Assembly: GCA_030614485.1 (NCBI GenBank)
Contig: JAUWTY010000007.1
Location: 1 to 15,861, forward strand
Direction: 5' to 3'
Length of the DNA: 15,861 nt
DNA from: Methanosarcinales archaeon
GTDB lineage: Archaea; Halobacteriota; Methanosarcinia; Methanosarcinales; Methanocomedenaceae
Position numbers and translations under genes: made by a program. This document shows, one piece after another, positions 7,202 to 15,861 of the stretch (positions are counted from its first letter, which is position 1; each line of letters starts with the position of its first letter). The notes below the pieces were generated by a model. It was not told where the DNA came from, did not search any database, and saw nothing but the letters and a program-made list of their open reading frames with translations.

Positions 7202-7275
7202 GGGCCTGTGGTCTAGTCGGTTATGACATCGCCTTTACACGGCGGGGATCCGGAGTTCGAATCTCCGCGGGCCCA
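7202..7275 (+). tRNA. tRNA-Val (anticodon UAC)
   Basis: A full cloverleaf can be drawn over 74 bases. The acceptor GGGCCTG (7202-7208) pairs with CGGGCCC (7268-7274), with discriminator A at 7275. The anticodon arm TCGCC/GGCGG carries the loop TTTACAC, so the anticodon is TAC (Val). The T arm CGGAG/CTCCG (7251-7255, 7263-7267) has loop TTCGAAT. The D arm contains GTC and GAC with GGTTA in the loop. CCA is not encoded; ATT follows. No intron is present. A T-rich tract downstream probably ends transcription. Confidence 0.97.
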
Positions 7276-7296
7276 TTTCATTCACGTTCTAATTGC

Positions 7297-7309
7297 TTTT
7301 TCTTGTTTT
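7297..7309 (+). terminator. T-rich terminator after tRNA-Val
   Basis: TTTTTCTTGTTTT begins about 21 bases after the tRNA 3' end. Archaeal RNA polymerase terminates on such T tracts without needing a hairpin. Confidence 0.5.
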
Positions 7310-7709
7310 GCTTATGAACAAGTGCTGCAACTGCTATGGGTTGTATTGTACAAAGATGAGGTAAATTTCTAAGTGTTCATGATAGATCTGTACGAAGAGT
7401 GCGTAGCACTAAAAATATATGATCAGATGGTCGTTTCCATGACTCAGCAACATGGAGATGTAGGTTGATGGATCATCAGGGAGCCATCGATAGTATGTCC
7501 ACATCTTTTCAAATATTTGTATGTAGTGTAGAGATGACTATCTCATATGGACATATTGTTCGGAGATACTGAGCTAGTGGCAGCAATAGGGATACTTAGA
7601 TATCCTGGCGTAATTAGGATAGTCAATTTATTGTGGTATTGATATTCATAATCGAGACTGTATTCTGGCATTTTTTTTGGACTTTGGCCATATGAATCCC
7701 TACGGCTGG

Positions 7710-7745
7710 CTGCCACCCGGCTGCCCTTACGGGCTGTGGGTGCAG
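7710..7745. repeat. GC-rich stem-loop
   Basis: CTGC (7710-7713) and ACCC (7715-7718) pair with GGGTGCAG (7738-7745), leaving one bulged C. Inside, GCCC (7723-7726) pairs with GGGC (7731-7734) around a TTAC tetraloop. That makes twelve Watson-Crick pairs, mostly G-C, in AT-rich surroundings. GGCTGCC is also directly repeated at 7708-7714 and 7719-7725. The strand and role are unknown. Confidence 0.5.
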
Positions 7746-8037
7746 GGTTAGTTTATCACACAATTTGAATATTATATTTTAAATGCCATGACAACACACC
7801 ACCACTTTCCCCCCCTCGCCTTTGCATCGGTCTGAAAAATAAAATAAGCAATAATGGAACTGTTTACAGCTTTAGATGCGGAGGTCCGACCTGTGCACCC
7901 CATCCACCCGATATGCCAGTTACCATCTAATTTGAAGTGGATACAAAATTAGCTATTAATAGGCTTTTATTTGCCATTTGAAGCTTTAATATCAATTTTG
8001 CCACGGGCTCAATTGAGAGGATTTACGAAAATCAAAG

Positions 8038-9738
8038 CTATTTCCCGGATTCACCCAGCCATTGCCTTATTAAATAGATCATTGATGCAGCGAGCAGTAT
8101 CATCACTACGACTATTAAGGGATTTATAATCGTTTTTGATGAATTTGTCTCTATTCTGCCCAGGTTCCAGTCGTAAAGGAAGACTTCGGTGTAGTATGCT
8201 GCAAGGTCGGGGTTTTCGATTATGATGCCGATCTCCCTGTTGTAGGTCGGGCTATGTTTGTTCCAGTTTATCGAGGAGATCAGTACCCTTTGACCGTCAA
8301 CGATCACACCTTTATTATGAATTTTTGTAATTCCATCCCGTTTCACAAGCCGTGCTTCAAGGTCCAGGTTCTCCTGCAAGGCGAGATCGTTCAGGTAGTT
8401 GCAGAGTTCATCATTGTCATTCTCCTCGTTTGTGTTGTACCACATTGAATCAAGGAGGACTTTCACTTCCACACCCTGCGTTGCAGCATTGATTGCAGAT
8501 TGAAGGTAAGGGTTCTCATCGGTTCTCCAGTTCCTCCTTATATATGCCTGCTCGATATAGAGCGTCTTTTCAGCAGAGTTTATCGTCTCGATGATCGTTT
8601 CATAATGGAGGCTGTTATCAGGTCCGATAATCATGCTCGTTGTGAATTCAGCATTTATGTTCTTTGATTCAAATACCTTATGTCCGTAGCGGTTATCTGG
8701 CTCGTCCGAATCGGATTTTGATCCCTGTGGCAGGTCACTGGGACTAATCTTTATTCCGTGTGCCCAGTCATGCTCAAATATGGAAGACATATCATGGAAT
8801 ATTTCCCGGTCTTTTATGACAACACCCCAGCCGCGATTTCCAATCAAGCCATCGGGCGGATACCCGCCACTGTTCCAGTTCTCAGAACCGATAATTATGG
8901 TATCGCTGTCAATCAATGCGTACTTTGCATGGTTCAGCCGGTAAAGCGAATCATTACTGAACCGAACCTCTCCACCTTTTTCTATGATATGTTTGAGTAT
9001 TTTGACTTCAGTATCGCTGATACCGCCAACAGGGCTGCCCTCTATGAGAATATACACCGTTCCACCTCGACTGAGCAGATCTACCACTTCCCGCTCAATA
9101 TCCTGGCTTTCGAAGAGATAAACATTCACTCTGAGAATGGATGCACTCCGAATCTCCTTTTGAAGAATCTCAAGACTGCAATCTGGTGATACAAAGACTG
9201 TGACCTCACCTGAAAATGATTTCGAAGATGGCATAAACTCTGACTGCCCGCGGTAATACTCTTTAAGAGGCAGCCACTCATATGCAGTATCCGTGTCTTT
9301 ATCAAGATAGAAGCGCCTGAATATGCGCTCTTCGGAAGCGCTGCCAAGTATAGGTCCCTTCCATCCTTCTCCTTTATATTCTGAGTGTCCGTATATGACA
9401 CAATCCACCATGTGTAACGCATTATCGAGAAGTATCACCTCGTCTCCACTGTTACTGAGCTGGATCCCGTCTGCTGGAAGTTCGATTCGGTAGTTTGATT
9501 CCGGATCAAGGATTGTTCCACCAGGTATTTCTAATTCTCCCTCAAGATCTGTAAGAATAAAACCTGATATATCAATTTCCTGACCTGTCGGGTTGTAGAT
9601 AACTACATACTCGCCCTGATCCATCAGGGCTTCCGGATTTGGAAGAAACTCAAATATTACCGGATGTGTGATACTGGATGCTGACGATGGATTTATGGCA
9701 GATACTGCGAGAAGAAGAGCGCATAGAAGTATAACCAA
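8038..9738 (-). CDS. Secreted, membrane-anchored lamin-tail + phospholipase D-like protein
   Basis: 566 residues from TTG 9738. Seen in order: hydrophobic signal peptide (about 1-21); lamin-tail-like beta domain (about 24-117; motifs YVVIYNPTGQEIDISGF and LSNSGDEVILLD); first PLD domain with HKD motif H270-x-K272-x4-D277 then GSENWN; acidic linker (about 332-355); second PLD domain with H474-x-K476-x4-D481 then SSINWN; one TM helix (about 537-558); short cytoplasmic tail. Both HKD motifs are intact, so a PLD-superfamily phosphodiesterase acting outside the membrane is likely, with lipid or nucleic acid as substrate. Lamin-tail domains often accompany extracellular nucleases, which favours nucleic acid (inference). 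No ATG precedes the signal peptide; see the ribosome-binding site entry. The gene borders an AT-rich stretch near a tRNA and may be an accessory gene. Confidence 0.88.
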   Translation of the reverse strand: MVILLCALLLAVSAINPSSASSITHPVIFEFLPNPEALMDQGEYVVIYNPTGQEIDISGFILTDLEGELEIPGGTILDPESNYRIELPADGIQLSNSGDEVILLDNALHMVDCVIYGHSEYKGEGWKGPILGSASEERIFRRFYLDKDTDTAYEWLPLKEYYRGQSEFMPSSKSFSGEVTVFVSPDCSLEILQKEIRSASILRVNVYLFESQDIEREVVDLLSRGGTVYILIEGSPVGGISDTEVKILKHIIEKGGEVRFSNDSLYRLNHAKYALIDSDTIIIGSENWNSGGYPPDGLIGNRGWGVVIKDREIFHDMSSIFEHDWAHGIKISPSDLPQGSKSDSDEPDNRYGHKVFESKNINAEFTTSMIIGPDNSLHYETIIETINSAEKTLYIEQAYIRRNWRTDENPYLQSAINAATQGVEVKVLLDSMWYNTNEENDNDELCNYLNDLALQENLDLEARLVKRDGITKIHNKGVIVDGQRVLISSINWNKHSPTYNREIGIIIENPDLAAYYTEVFLYDWNLGRIETNSSKTIINPLIVVVMILLAASMIYLIRQWLGESGK

Positions 9739-10010
9739 ATTAATTCTAATAATGCGCCCCTTCCTTAACTATCAGGTGTTGACTATTTTTATTTGCATGC
9801 AGACACATCGTCTTAGAACTCCCTTACTAATTTATTAGCTTTCCCATAGCAATCTCTAATCTGCTCAGTTAAGGCACAGGACAACGTGGTGAATTAGACT
9901 TTCTGACGTTTCAGGCCAACTGCCAGGATAAGAAAGCTATGAAGAGTGTAATGCGAACCATCGTAAGAATCGTGATTGCGAATAAGCGAAATCGGACTGA
10001 CACGCTTAAA
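9739..10010. other. Intergenic region between the PLD-like and NMD3-like genes
   Basis: Apart from the putative promoter and ribosome-binding site of the PLD-like gene (9757-9795), this stretch shows no reading frame, RNA gene or repeat that I can support. Confidence 0.5.
9757..9764 (-). promoter_or_regulatory. Ribosome-binding site suggesting an upstream non-ATG start for the PLD-like gene
   Basis: The minus strand reads GGAAGGGG here, 18 bases from the TTG at 9738, which is too far for normal initiation. Two in-frame ATT codons at 9753-9751 and 9750-9748 are 3 and 6 bases away. Starting there would add Arg-Ile-Asn before the hydrophobic core and improve the signal peptide's basic N-region. 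An AAATAAAAATA TATA-like run lies upstream at 9785-9795. Confidence 0.35.
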
Positions 10011-10328
10011 TCAAAATCCATACCTTCCCCCTGAAGCCTCTTTCGGTAGCTTCACCCGTACCGTAAACTGGTACAACACTTTCCCGCCTTGCACCCGCAA
10101 ATACTTTGAACTCTCCTTCTTGCTGCCTCCCAGCACCTTCATTATCCTGGCAGCCGCATGCCTGGCACTTGCAACATTGGTGATATAGACATCAATCCCC
10201 CGCTTAACATCAAGATATTCGTAATCCACGCCGCTGCAATATTTCCCGACAATATTATGTACCGACCTGGTCTCATCTTCGGTCATCTGCCGATCGGCCC
10301 GTACCTGGAGGATTGCATCATGTCCCAT
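10011..10328 (-). CDS. Small NMD3-like domain protein
   Basis: 105 residues. The middle region GIDVYITNVASARHAAARIM and the following GGSKKESSKYLRVQGG...VLYQFTVRVKLP resemble the central domain of archaeal NMD3, a 60S-export/ribosome-stability homologue. In NMD3 a 'DVY...A.RI...GG..KES.KL...GK..YR.T..VRLP' pattern recurs. The N-terminal CxxC zinc fingers of full NMD3 are absent, and the protein ends soon after the core. The start is well supported: GGGTGA at 10336-10341 lies 7 bases before the ATG. A role with the ribosome is inferred from similarity only. It could instead be an unrelated small alpha/beta protein. It is divergent from groES. Confidence 0.6.
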   Translation of the reverse strand: MGHDAILQVRADRQMTEDETRSVHNIVGKYCSGVDYEYLDVKRGIDVYITNVASARHAAARIMKVLGGSKKESSKYLRVQGGKVLYQFTVRVKLPKEASGGRYGF

Positions 10329-10422
10329 GTATTATTCACCCGGCTTAAATGCCTGAATATTTCCCTTCCCACTCATACATATCACTTTGCATAAAGCCTC
10401 TCACACTGGCATGAAGCGAAAT

Positions 10423-10435
10423 GTTCTTATAGAAC
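10423..10435. promoter_or_regulatory. Palindrome overlapping a TATA-like element upstream of groES
   Basis: GTTCTTATAGAAC is a perfect 5-base inverted repeat around TAT, 63 bases before the groES ATG, in the divergent promoter region with the NMD3-like gene. It includes CTTATAG, which could act as a TATA box. Heat-shock genes are commonly repressed through such dyads; this one is not a motif I recognise. Confidence 0.35.
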
Positions 10436-10472
10436 TGCAAACAATTAAGACGCTTCACTGACAGAAAAATTT

Positions 10473-10480
10473 TTTATATC
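10473..10480 (+). promoter_or_regulatory. TATA box for groES-groEL
   Basis: TTTATATC, preceded by a T run, lies about 18 bases before the groES ATG. This is close for a TATA box, because transcription would begin near the start codon. However, a Shine-Dalgarno GGGGT (10487-10491) is present, which implies a leader, so the palindromic TATA-like element at 10423-10435 is the alternative. Confidence 0.35.
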
Positions 10481-10497
10481 TGTAACGGGGTAATGAC

Positions 10498-10770
10498 ATG
10501 AAAATAGTACCATTAGGTAAGAGAGTTTTAATCAAACCGGTCAAAGAAGAAGAGAAGACTGCGAGCGGGATATACATCCCTGAAACTGCCAAGGAAAAGA
10601 AAAAGCAGGGCATCGTAGTAGAAACAAGCGCATCAATGGAAGAAAAAGAATGTCCCATCAAGAAGGGAGATATCATACTGTACTCAGGGTACAGTTTTGA
10701 AGAGATGGACATTGACGGTGAGCAGTATATAGTCCTTGACCAAAAAGACATAATCGCAAAAATAGAGTAG
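10498..10770 (+). CDS. groES: Co-chaperonin GroES (Hsp10), bacterial type
   Basis: 90 residues, slightly shorter than the usual 94-97. The N-terminus VPLGKRVLIKPV and the mobile loop (about 17-34), with its GIYIP GroEL-binding segment at 24-28, are clear. A roof region and the closing strand YIVLDQKDIIAKI follow. GroES caps the GroEL ring and encloses substrate in the cytoplasm. GGGGT at 10487-10491 precedes the ATG by 6 bases. The gene ends directly before the groEL start region, so the two form an operon. Group I chaperonins are rare in archaea; Methanosarcina is the well-known case, where they coexist with the thermosome. Confidence 0.96.
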   Translation: MKIVPLGKRVLIKPVKEEEKTASGIYIPETAKEKKKQGIVVETSASMEEKECPIKKGDIILYSGYSFEEMDIDGEQYIVLDQKDIIAKIE

Positions 10771-12411
<1,641 letters not shown>

Positions 12412-12441
12412 CTCTTTTTTCCTTTTTTTTCTTTTTGTTTC
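12412..12441 (+). terminator. T-rich terminator after groEL
   Basis: Immediately after the groEL TAA come runs CTCTTTTTTCC, T8, C, T5 and GTTT. This is an archaeal poly-T terminator on the plus strand. It sits in the 65-base gap before the convergent tldE stop. Confidence 0.75.
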
Positions 12442-12476
12442 CTGTTCCCATTGTTTAGATTTTACAATGGAATTCT

Positions 12477-13811
12477 TCATCCCACAACAGTAAGACCTGA
12501 CACCTTAACCGTAGGTGTGATAATATTACCCAGACATCTGGCATCACGTCCTGCACCCGTGATATTTTGAAGCAGCTGGAACATATTACCCGATACCATC
12601 ATGGACTTAATCGGGCTCTTTACCTCCCCGTTCTCGACCAAAAATGAATTGCGCGCCTCCACACTGAAATCCCCGGAAATGGGATTGGCTGTATGGGCAC
12701 CTATCACCGAACCCACCAGCACACCGCGGCGCGTATCGGCCACTATGTCACTGGCAGGATATTGAATCAATAAGTTGCGCACATCGATGGTCGTGGTCAT
12801 GGCATAGTTGTTCCTCACCGCGCTGGCCGTCGAGTCCACACCGTCCTTGCCTGCCGTATAAGTATCGTACAGGTATGTACCCAGCACACCATTCTCGATG
12901 ATATGGTTGGTCCGGGACGGGGTACCCTCATCATCAGACCGGGCAGAACCAATACCGCCTTCCAGCAGCCCGTCATCAATGATATTTAATCCTTCAGCGC
13001 ATATCTTGCTACCCAGTTTTCCTGTCAGGGCTGAACGTCCTTTCTGGACACTCTCGGCACTCAATGACGGCAGCAGTGTACTCTCAAGCAGATCTGCAAT
13101 GGCAGCAGGTTTTAGCAAAATATCGGTCTCACCGCTATCCACCTTCACACCACCCACTGACGCCACCGCCTGCCTGGCAGCCTCTTTACCAATTTTATAA
13201 AAATCAATGTCAAGATTTCGAGAAATGTCAAACTCGTATGCAGTGGACATTTCACTGTCCTCTCCAGCCCGGCAATCCAGCATACCATCTATCCTGCTGG
13301 TATGCTCCACCATTTCCACGCCATTGGAGTTCAATATAAAATAACTGGAATCTGAACATGAGAACCTGCCCGCTGTGGGTACCGCATAATTGACCGTTGC
13401 TGCCCCGTCCACCATTCGAAGAGCCAGGTCGATGCAGGTATCTATATCCATTTCTGCAACCCTTGGGTCATGAATACCAGCAACTGGTGCATATTCCGAT
13501 ATCCGGGGCAGTCCCTTCCAGTCAGGGTCACTATCACGTACCCGTGCCGAACTTACTGCCGCCTGGGCCGCATCATTGAGCCTGTCAGGGTCATTGGTTG
13601 ATGAAAAACCCACTGCTCCATTCACCACTGCCTTAATGCCAAGACCCTGGGTATGACTTTCCTTTGCCAGGTCCACCTTATCCATCTGGATATCCACATG
13701 AACTCCCCTGCTTGTGAGCCCGAACACCTCAACCTCATCAGCACCCGCCTGTTGTGCAATATGCAATGCTTTCTCTGCCAAATTAAATATGACATTAATG
13801 TCGCTGCTCAT
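12477..13811 (-). CDS. tldE: TldE/PmbA family metalloprotease partner subunit
   Basis: 444 residues, typical of PmbA/TldE. Recognisable blocks are ADEVEVFG near 24-31, a central GGVKVDSGETDILLKP, SKICAEGLNIIDDGLLEGG, SDDEGTPSRTNHIIENGVL, TASAVRN, and the C-terminal SPIKSMMVSGNMFQLLQNI. No HExxxH motif is present, as expected for the TldE partner, which forms the substrate channel. TldD and TldE form a heterodimer that degrades or trims unfolded or modified peptides (E. coli: microcin B17 maturation and CcdA turnover). Its ATG overlaps the tldD stop as ATGA (13808-13811), so translation is coupled. Confidence 0.94.
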   Translation of the reverse strand: MSSDINVIFNLAEKALHIAQQAGADEVEVFGLTSRGVHVDIQMDKVDLAKESHTQGLGIKAVVNGAVGFSSTNDPDRLNDAAQAAVSSARVRDSDPDWKGLPRISEYAPVAGIHDPRVAEMDIDTCIDLALRMVDGAATVNYAVPTAGRFSCSDSSYFILNSNGVEMVEHTSRIDGMLDCRAGEDSEMSTAYEFDISRNLDIDFYKIGKEAARQAVASVGGVKVDSGETDILLKPAAIADLLESTLLPSLSAESVQKGRSALTGKLGSKICAEGLNIIDDGLLEGGIGSARSDDEGTPSRTNHIIENGVLGTYLYDTYTAGKDGVDSTASAVRNNYAMTTTIDVRNLLIQYPASDIVADTRRGVLVGSVIGAHTANPISGDFSVEARNSFLVENGEVKSPIKSMMVSGNMFQLLQNITGAGRDARCLGNIITPTVKVSGLTVVG

Positions 13812-15154
13812 CCGCTACCACCCACTAATGCACTGGATACCAGGATATGTGGTGACCCGTCACATACAGGCACTGCCTGCCCGCCTTTACCACACCTGCC
13901 CGAATTCATCTTCATATCACCCGCTGCCAGCTGCACGTTTTGTAGTATGTCCAGAATGTGCCCGGACAGGGAGACATCACGCAGTGGTGTGGTCAGTTCA
14001 CCATTCTCAACCATGTACCCGCGCTCGGCATTGAACTGGAACACACCCTCGCCCGGATTCACTTGACCTCCCCGGCTGCCAAGTAAGTACACACCGTCCT
14101 TCATCTCAGCCAGCATTTCATCAAAACCCGAATCCCCGTTCTCGATATAAGTATTACTCATCCTGATAATGGGACGTGACAGTCCCTGGGACCGGGCATG
14201 TCCGGGCCGACCTGTCCCAGGCAAAAGCGCTGCCGTTTCCCTTGAATGTAAATACGACTTGAGCACGCCGTCATCAATCACAGTAGTAGCTACTGATTCC
14301 ACGCCGTCATCATCCATAGGATAATATCCAAAACCGTGCATGGACGGGTCGTCCATTACCGTTATGCAGGGTGCAGCTATCTGGCTGCCCACCTTGCCCG
14401 AGAGAATGGAATTGCCCTCTACCACGTGGTCTGCCTCCACAGCATGACCCACAGCCTCATGAATGAACACCCCGGCCAGTTCCTGGTCCAGTACCACTGG
14501 CATCCTGCCACCTTTGGGTACCTTTGCAGATAATAGTTCCACAGCCGTATTACCGGCCTCTTCTGCCAGTTCCAGGGCATCGTACTTGTCGAACAGTTCA
14601 TATCCGCACACATCGAACTCGCTCCCCCTGCCCATCTGGAAAATACCGTTTTGGGATGCCACCGCAGTAACTGCAAACCCTGTCCTGACCAGGCTGTACT
14701 CGGCTTCCACACCCTCAGAGTTACTGTATTCCACCACGAGCTCGCTCTCTGAATAAAGCACGGTGGTACTTGTCACATCAGGTACCTTTGCCCTTTTGTG
14801 CATCTCAAGCAGCAGTTCAACCTTCTCATCAATGTGCACATCATTTGGGTCTTTTTGGGCCACAGGAATATCATGTAACCGGGGTGGCTCCACCTCAGCC
14901 AGTCCCTTGCCTTTCCTGGGCGACTTAGCATGGGTCTGGCTGGCAAGTTTCACTGCCCGCTCAAGTACATGCGTACTGTCTTTCGTATCGTCTGAGGATA
15001 CAAAACCCCAGGAACCCTTGACCAGCGCCCTGCATGATATACCGTGGGCAAAATTATTCGATATTTCCTCAATTTGTCCGTTGTCAATAAATACAGAACG
15101 ACCGATGCTCCTCAATACCCTTATGTCATGAAAATCTGCTTGTAGCGCTGCCAA
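13808..15154 (-). CDS. tldD: TldD family zinc metalloprotease catalytic subunit
   Basis: 448 residues. The catalytic HEAVGH (232-237, HExxxH form: H232, E233, H237) and the third zinc ligand C421 in SGRCGKGGQ are present. Surrounding conserved blocks are VPKGGRMPVVLDQELAGVF, DDDGVESVATTVIDDGVL, HARSQGLSRPIIRMSNTYIE and GSRGGQVNPGEGVFQFNAERGY. It is the active subunit of the TldD/TldE peptidase. The best start is TTG at 15154: no ATG precedes the conserved ADFHDIRV block, and GGTTGGA lies about 7 bases upstream. It begins 14 bases after the lonB stop (15169) and overlaps tldE by 4 bases, which indicates a lonB-tldD-tldE operon. Confidence 0.95.
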   Translation of the reverse strand: MAALQADFHDIRVLRSIGRSVFIDNGQIEEISNNFAHGISCRALVKGSWGFVSSDDTKDSTHVLERAVKLASQTHAKSPRKGKGLAEVEPPRLHDIPVAQKDPNDVHIDEKVELLLEMHKRAKVPDVTSTTVLYSESELVVEYSNSEGVEAEYSLVRTGFAVTAVASQNGIFQMGRGSEFDVCGYELFDKYDALELAEEAGNTAVELLSAKVPKGGRMPVVLDQELAGVFIHEAVGHAVEADHVVEGNSILSGKVGSQIAAPCITVMDDPSMHGFGYYPMDDDGVESVATTVIDDGVLKSYLHSRETAALLPGTGRPGHARSQGLSRPIIRMSNTYIENGDSGFDEMLAEMKDGVYLLGSRGGQVNPGEGVFQFNAERGYMVENGELTTPLRDVSLSGHILDILQNVQLAAGDMKMNSGRCGKGGQAVPVCDGSPHILVSSALVGGSG

Positions 15155-15168
15155 ATGTATCCAACCTT

Positions 15169-15861
15169 TTATTGTGCCGGGCTCAGAGTTCCTATAACTT
15201 TATCAGGGAGGGTCAGATTGAATCTTGGGAACGAGGAAGCCTTCTTTATCTTCTCAATCAGGTATTCCTTTTCAATTCCCATCATGGATCTCTCCAGCAC
15301 TTCTGAAATGTTCGATACAGGGACAATCTCTATCTTATCCTTGAACTCATCCTCGATCATCACATCGCCCATATTGGACCTTGGGATGATAATGGTCTTG
15401 ATGCCTGCCTGAGCAGCCGCCTCTATCTTATAAGTCACACCACCCACAGGTAGCACGTCGCCCCTTACTGAAAGCGAACCGGTCATAGCTACTGTCTGGT
15501 CCACCGGGATATTCTCAAAAGCTGACAGTACGGCAGTGGCTATGCTGATAGAAGCACTATCGCCTTCCACACCCTCGTAAGTACCTATGAACTGGATATG
15601 TACGTCCATGGTCGTGGTATCCTTGCCGCCGACCTTCTTGATAAGGGCAGATACATTATCCACTGCTTCACGGGCTATCTTCTTGAGCATGCCTGTGGCA
15701 ATTATCCGTCCTTCGGAACTGGACTGGGATGGTGTTACTTCAGCCAATATGGGAAGTACTATACCTGAATCACTGCCCATTACTGCCAGGCCGTTTACCC
15801 TGCCTACCATTGAGCCCTCGCGTTCGAACATCTGGTAATCCTTTCGTCGCTCAAGGTACTG
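15169..15861 (-). CDS. lonB: Archaeal LonB protease, C-terminal part, truncated by window edge
   Basis: 230 visible residues, open to the window edge; AAA+ and membrane parts lie beyond it. The frame stays open upstream of the ATG at 15831 ([10 protein letters not shown]), so that internal Met is not the true start. The Lon proteolytic domain is clear. The block [19 protein letters not shown] opens it. The catalytic Ser lies in EGDSASIS (about visible residue 102), and the catalytic Lys in [14 protein letters not shown] (about 145), with [16 protein letters not shown] between. LonB is the membrane-bound ATP-dependent protease of archaea and degrades damaged and regulatory proteins. Its stop is 14 bases before tldD. 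Confidence 0.95.
   Translation of the reverse strand, partial: QYLERRKDYQMFEREGSMVGRVNGLAVMGSDSGIVLPILAEVTPSQSSSEGRIIATGMLKKIAREAVDNVSALIKKVGGKDTTTMDVHIQFIGTYEGVEGDSASISIATAVLSAFENIPVDQTVAMTGSLSVRGDVLPVGGVTYKIEAAAQAGIKTIIIPRSNMGDVMIEDEFKDKIEIVPVSNISEVLERSMMGIEKEYLIEKIKKASSFPRFNLTLPDKVIGTLSPAQ

Larger units (their letters stand above)
7276..8037. other. Long intergenic region with several hairpins, no convincing gene
   Basis: No reading frame of protein-like quality spans this stretch. An ATG at 7379 opens 29 codons ending with TGA at 7466-7468; it lacks a well-spaced Shine-Dalgarno and is unrecognised. Foldable elements: AGTGC/GCACT (7398-7410); a 10-of-11 inverted repeat TATGTCCACAT/ATATGGACATA (7494-7504, 7545-7555) with an internal GAGAT/ATCTC hairpin (7531-7544); GGATA/TATCC (7590-7605); and a GC-rich hairpin at 7710-7745. 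A run of eight or more T lies at about 7672-7679. The stretch 7760-8037 shows nothing recognisable. Decayed mobile DNA or unannotated RNA are both possible. Confidence 0.5.

Noticed and set aside
7379..7468. 29-codon ORF after tRNA-Val (starts MIDLYEECVA)
   Set aside because: Its composition is plausible, but there is no well-spaced ribosome-binding site, no recognisable family and an overlapping hairpin. It is kept only as a note.
7202..10010. Integration of an element at tRNA-Val
   Set aside because: I looked for a second copy of the tRNA 3' end (GTTCGAATCTCC) downstream and found none, and no integrase gene is present.
9890..10010. C/D box snoRNA-like motifs (TGATTG, CTGA)
   Set aside because: The boxes are imperfect and wrongly spaced, without C'/D' boxes or a K-turn.

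Overview
The window looks like a chromosomal segment of a methanogen-related euryarchaeon, most likely in or near the Methanosarcinales or ANME-2 lineages. This is inferred from family content, not from a search. The archaeal signs are a LonB-type Lon protease, an Lhr-type helicase, an NMD3-like fragment, a FwdC-like GXGXG protein, a tRNA gene without encoded CCA, TATA-box promoters and T-tract terminators. A bacterial-type groES-groEL pair sits among them, as is known in Methanosarcina.

Layout. 1-624 (minus): 5' part of a two-TM K+ channel with an RCK/TrkA-N domain; its 3' end lies outside. 918-2878 (plus): a tight four-gene cluster of a CGGC-domain protein, an Fe-S ferredoxin with a C-terminal Zn-ribbon-like tail, a GXGXG beta-helix protein and a dodecin. 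2909-3736 (minus): an endonuclease IV-like TIM-barrel protein. 4078-6900 (plus): Lhr-like helicase. 6901-8037: about 1.1 kb without a convincing protein gene. It holds tRNA-Val(UAC) and several foldable segments, one of which (about 6951-7047) is a candidate small RNA with two ACCTCC anti-Shine-Dalgarno motifs. 8038-9738 (minus): a secreted, membrane-anchored lamin-tail plus phospholipase-D-like protein. 10011-10328 (minus): small NMD3-like protein. 10498-12411 (plus): groES-groEL, ending in a T-rich terminator. 12477-15861 (minus): lonB (C-terminal part only), tldD and tldE in one apparent operon.

How the genes fit together. The 918-2878 cluster has the features of an uncharacterised cytoplasmic redox module: cysteine-rich metal binding, Fe-S electron carrier, a scaffold related to glutamate synthase and formylmethanofuran dehydrogenase subunits, and a flavin-storage protein. 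The right-hand third is a protein quality-control block, with GroES/GroEL folding converging on LonB and TldD/TldE proteolysis. Several genes use non-ATG starts (GTG, TTG and possibly ATT), and several promoters imply leaderless or short-leader mRNAs.
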